From NCBI GenBank assembly GCA_947505105.1, contig CANNKG010000018.1, positions 1 through 45,501 of the forward strand: a DNA stretch of 45,501 bases, given 5' to 3'. The stretch comes from Methylococcaceae bacterium. GTDB lineage: Bacteria; Pseudomonadota; Gammaproteobacteria; Methylococcales; Methylomonadaceae. Below, piece after piece: positions 45,459 to 45,501 of the stretch. Numbering within the stretch: the first letter of the stretch is position 1; every line of letters starts with the position of its first letter. Position numbers and translations under genes: made by a program. The notes below the pieces were generated by a model that was not told the DNA's origin, did not search any database, and worked only from the letters and a program-made list of their open reading frames with translations.

Positions 45459-45501
45459 ATGAACTTGAAAGACTACCATCAGTTAACCCAAGCACTAAGA
45501 T
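45459..45501 (+). CDS. Start of an IS30-family transposase (cut by window edge)
   Basis: Only 14 codons are visible: MNLKDYHQLTQALR. The YxQLTQxxR pattern is the beginning of the N-terminal helix-turn-helix of IS30-family transposases, which use a DDE chemistry. GACGAGA lies directly before the ATG. The preceding bases (about 45355-45390) may be the element's left inverted repeat. The identification rests on a short stretch, so it is moderate; a complete gene to the right would confirm it. Confidence 0.6.
   Translation, partial: MNLKDYHQLTQALR

Noticed and set aside
1-45501. tRNA or rRNA genes
   Set aside because: No cloverleaf ending in a GTTCRA-type arm or rRNA-like stretch was noticed on either strand; a tRNAscan run would settle this.

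Overview
The window looks like an integrative or plasmid-like mobile element in a mid-to-low-GC gammaproteobacterium. By eye GC is roughly 40%, with AT-richer stretches. A methanotroph-type gammaproteobacterium would fit the style of the proteins, but that is only an impression. The evidence for a mobile element is a mobile-element-type DNA topoisomerase III, two primase/SF3-like helicase ATPases, an iteron-like origin with DnaA boxes, several repeat families, and the start of an IS30-type transposase at the right edge.

Layout. (1) 0-3.5 kb, element backbone: the 5' end of a secreted-protein gene and a small lipoprotein gene on the minus strand, then a coiled-coil membrane protein and topB on the plus strand. 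(2) 3.5-4.1 kb, a non-coding block. Part of it recurs in diverged form at 42.95 kb, so two related non-coding repeats bracket about 39 kb of cargo. (3) 4.1-35.7 kb, one co-directional run of nine genes with overlaps or short gaps: a SNF2-family helicase of DISARM DrmD type, a VapB/VapC toxin-antitoxin pair, a 1657-residue adenine methyltransferase, a RecD-like helicase ending in a PD-(D/E)XK-like domain, a 2626-residue sacsin-like protein with two GHKL ATPase modules, a second SNF2/RapA-like helicase, a 2145-residue DEAD/DUF1998 helicase ending in a DUF559/Vsr-like nuclease domain, and a UvrD helicase with an N-terminal RelE/ParE-fold domain. (4) 35.9-42.9 kb, replication and control: a small minus-strand gene, an array of 80-bp palindromic repeats, an HTH protein gene divergent from an SF3-like ATPase gene, a frameshifted GIY-YIG nuclease gene, an iteron/DnaA-box origin candidate, and a DUF5906-type helicase gene. 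(5) 43-45 kb, four small unknown genes separated by clear terminators, then the IS30-type element.

How the parts may work together. The 31.6-kb operon resembles DISARM, Druantia and Dpd in its parts (DNA methylation plus SNF2 and DUF1998 helicases) but does not match the gene content of any named system I know. The inferred role is a multi-helicase restriction-type anti-phage system. The methyltransferase would mark self DNA, several helicase/translocases would sense or remodel unmodified DNA, and the nuclease-like tails on the RecD-like and DUF1998 proteins would cut. The sacsin-like protein could act as a chaperone or nucleotide-dependent switch, and VapBC would stabilise or guard the locus. 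The replication block would maintain the element. A shared TATCAAYTA word near both element flanks and in the HTH gene's promoter region hints at a common regulator. Functions are inferred from motifs read by eye; no database search was run.
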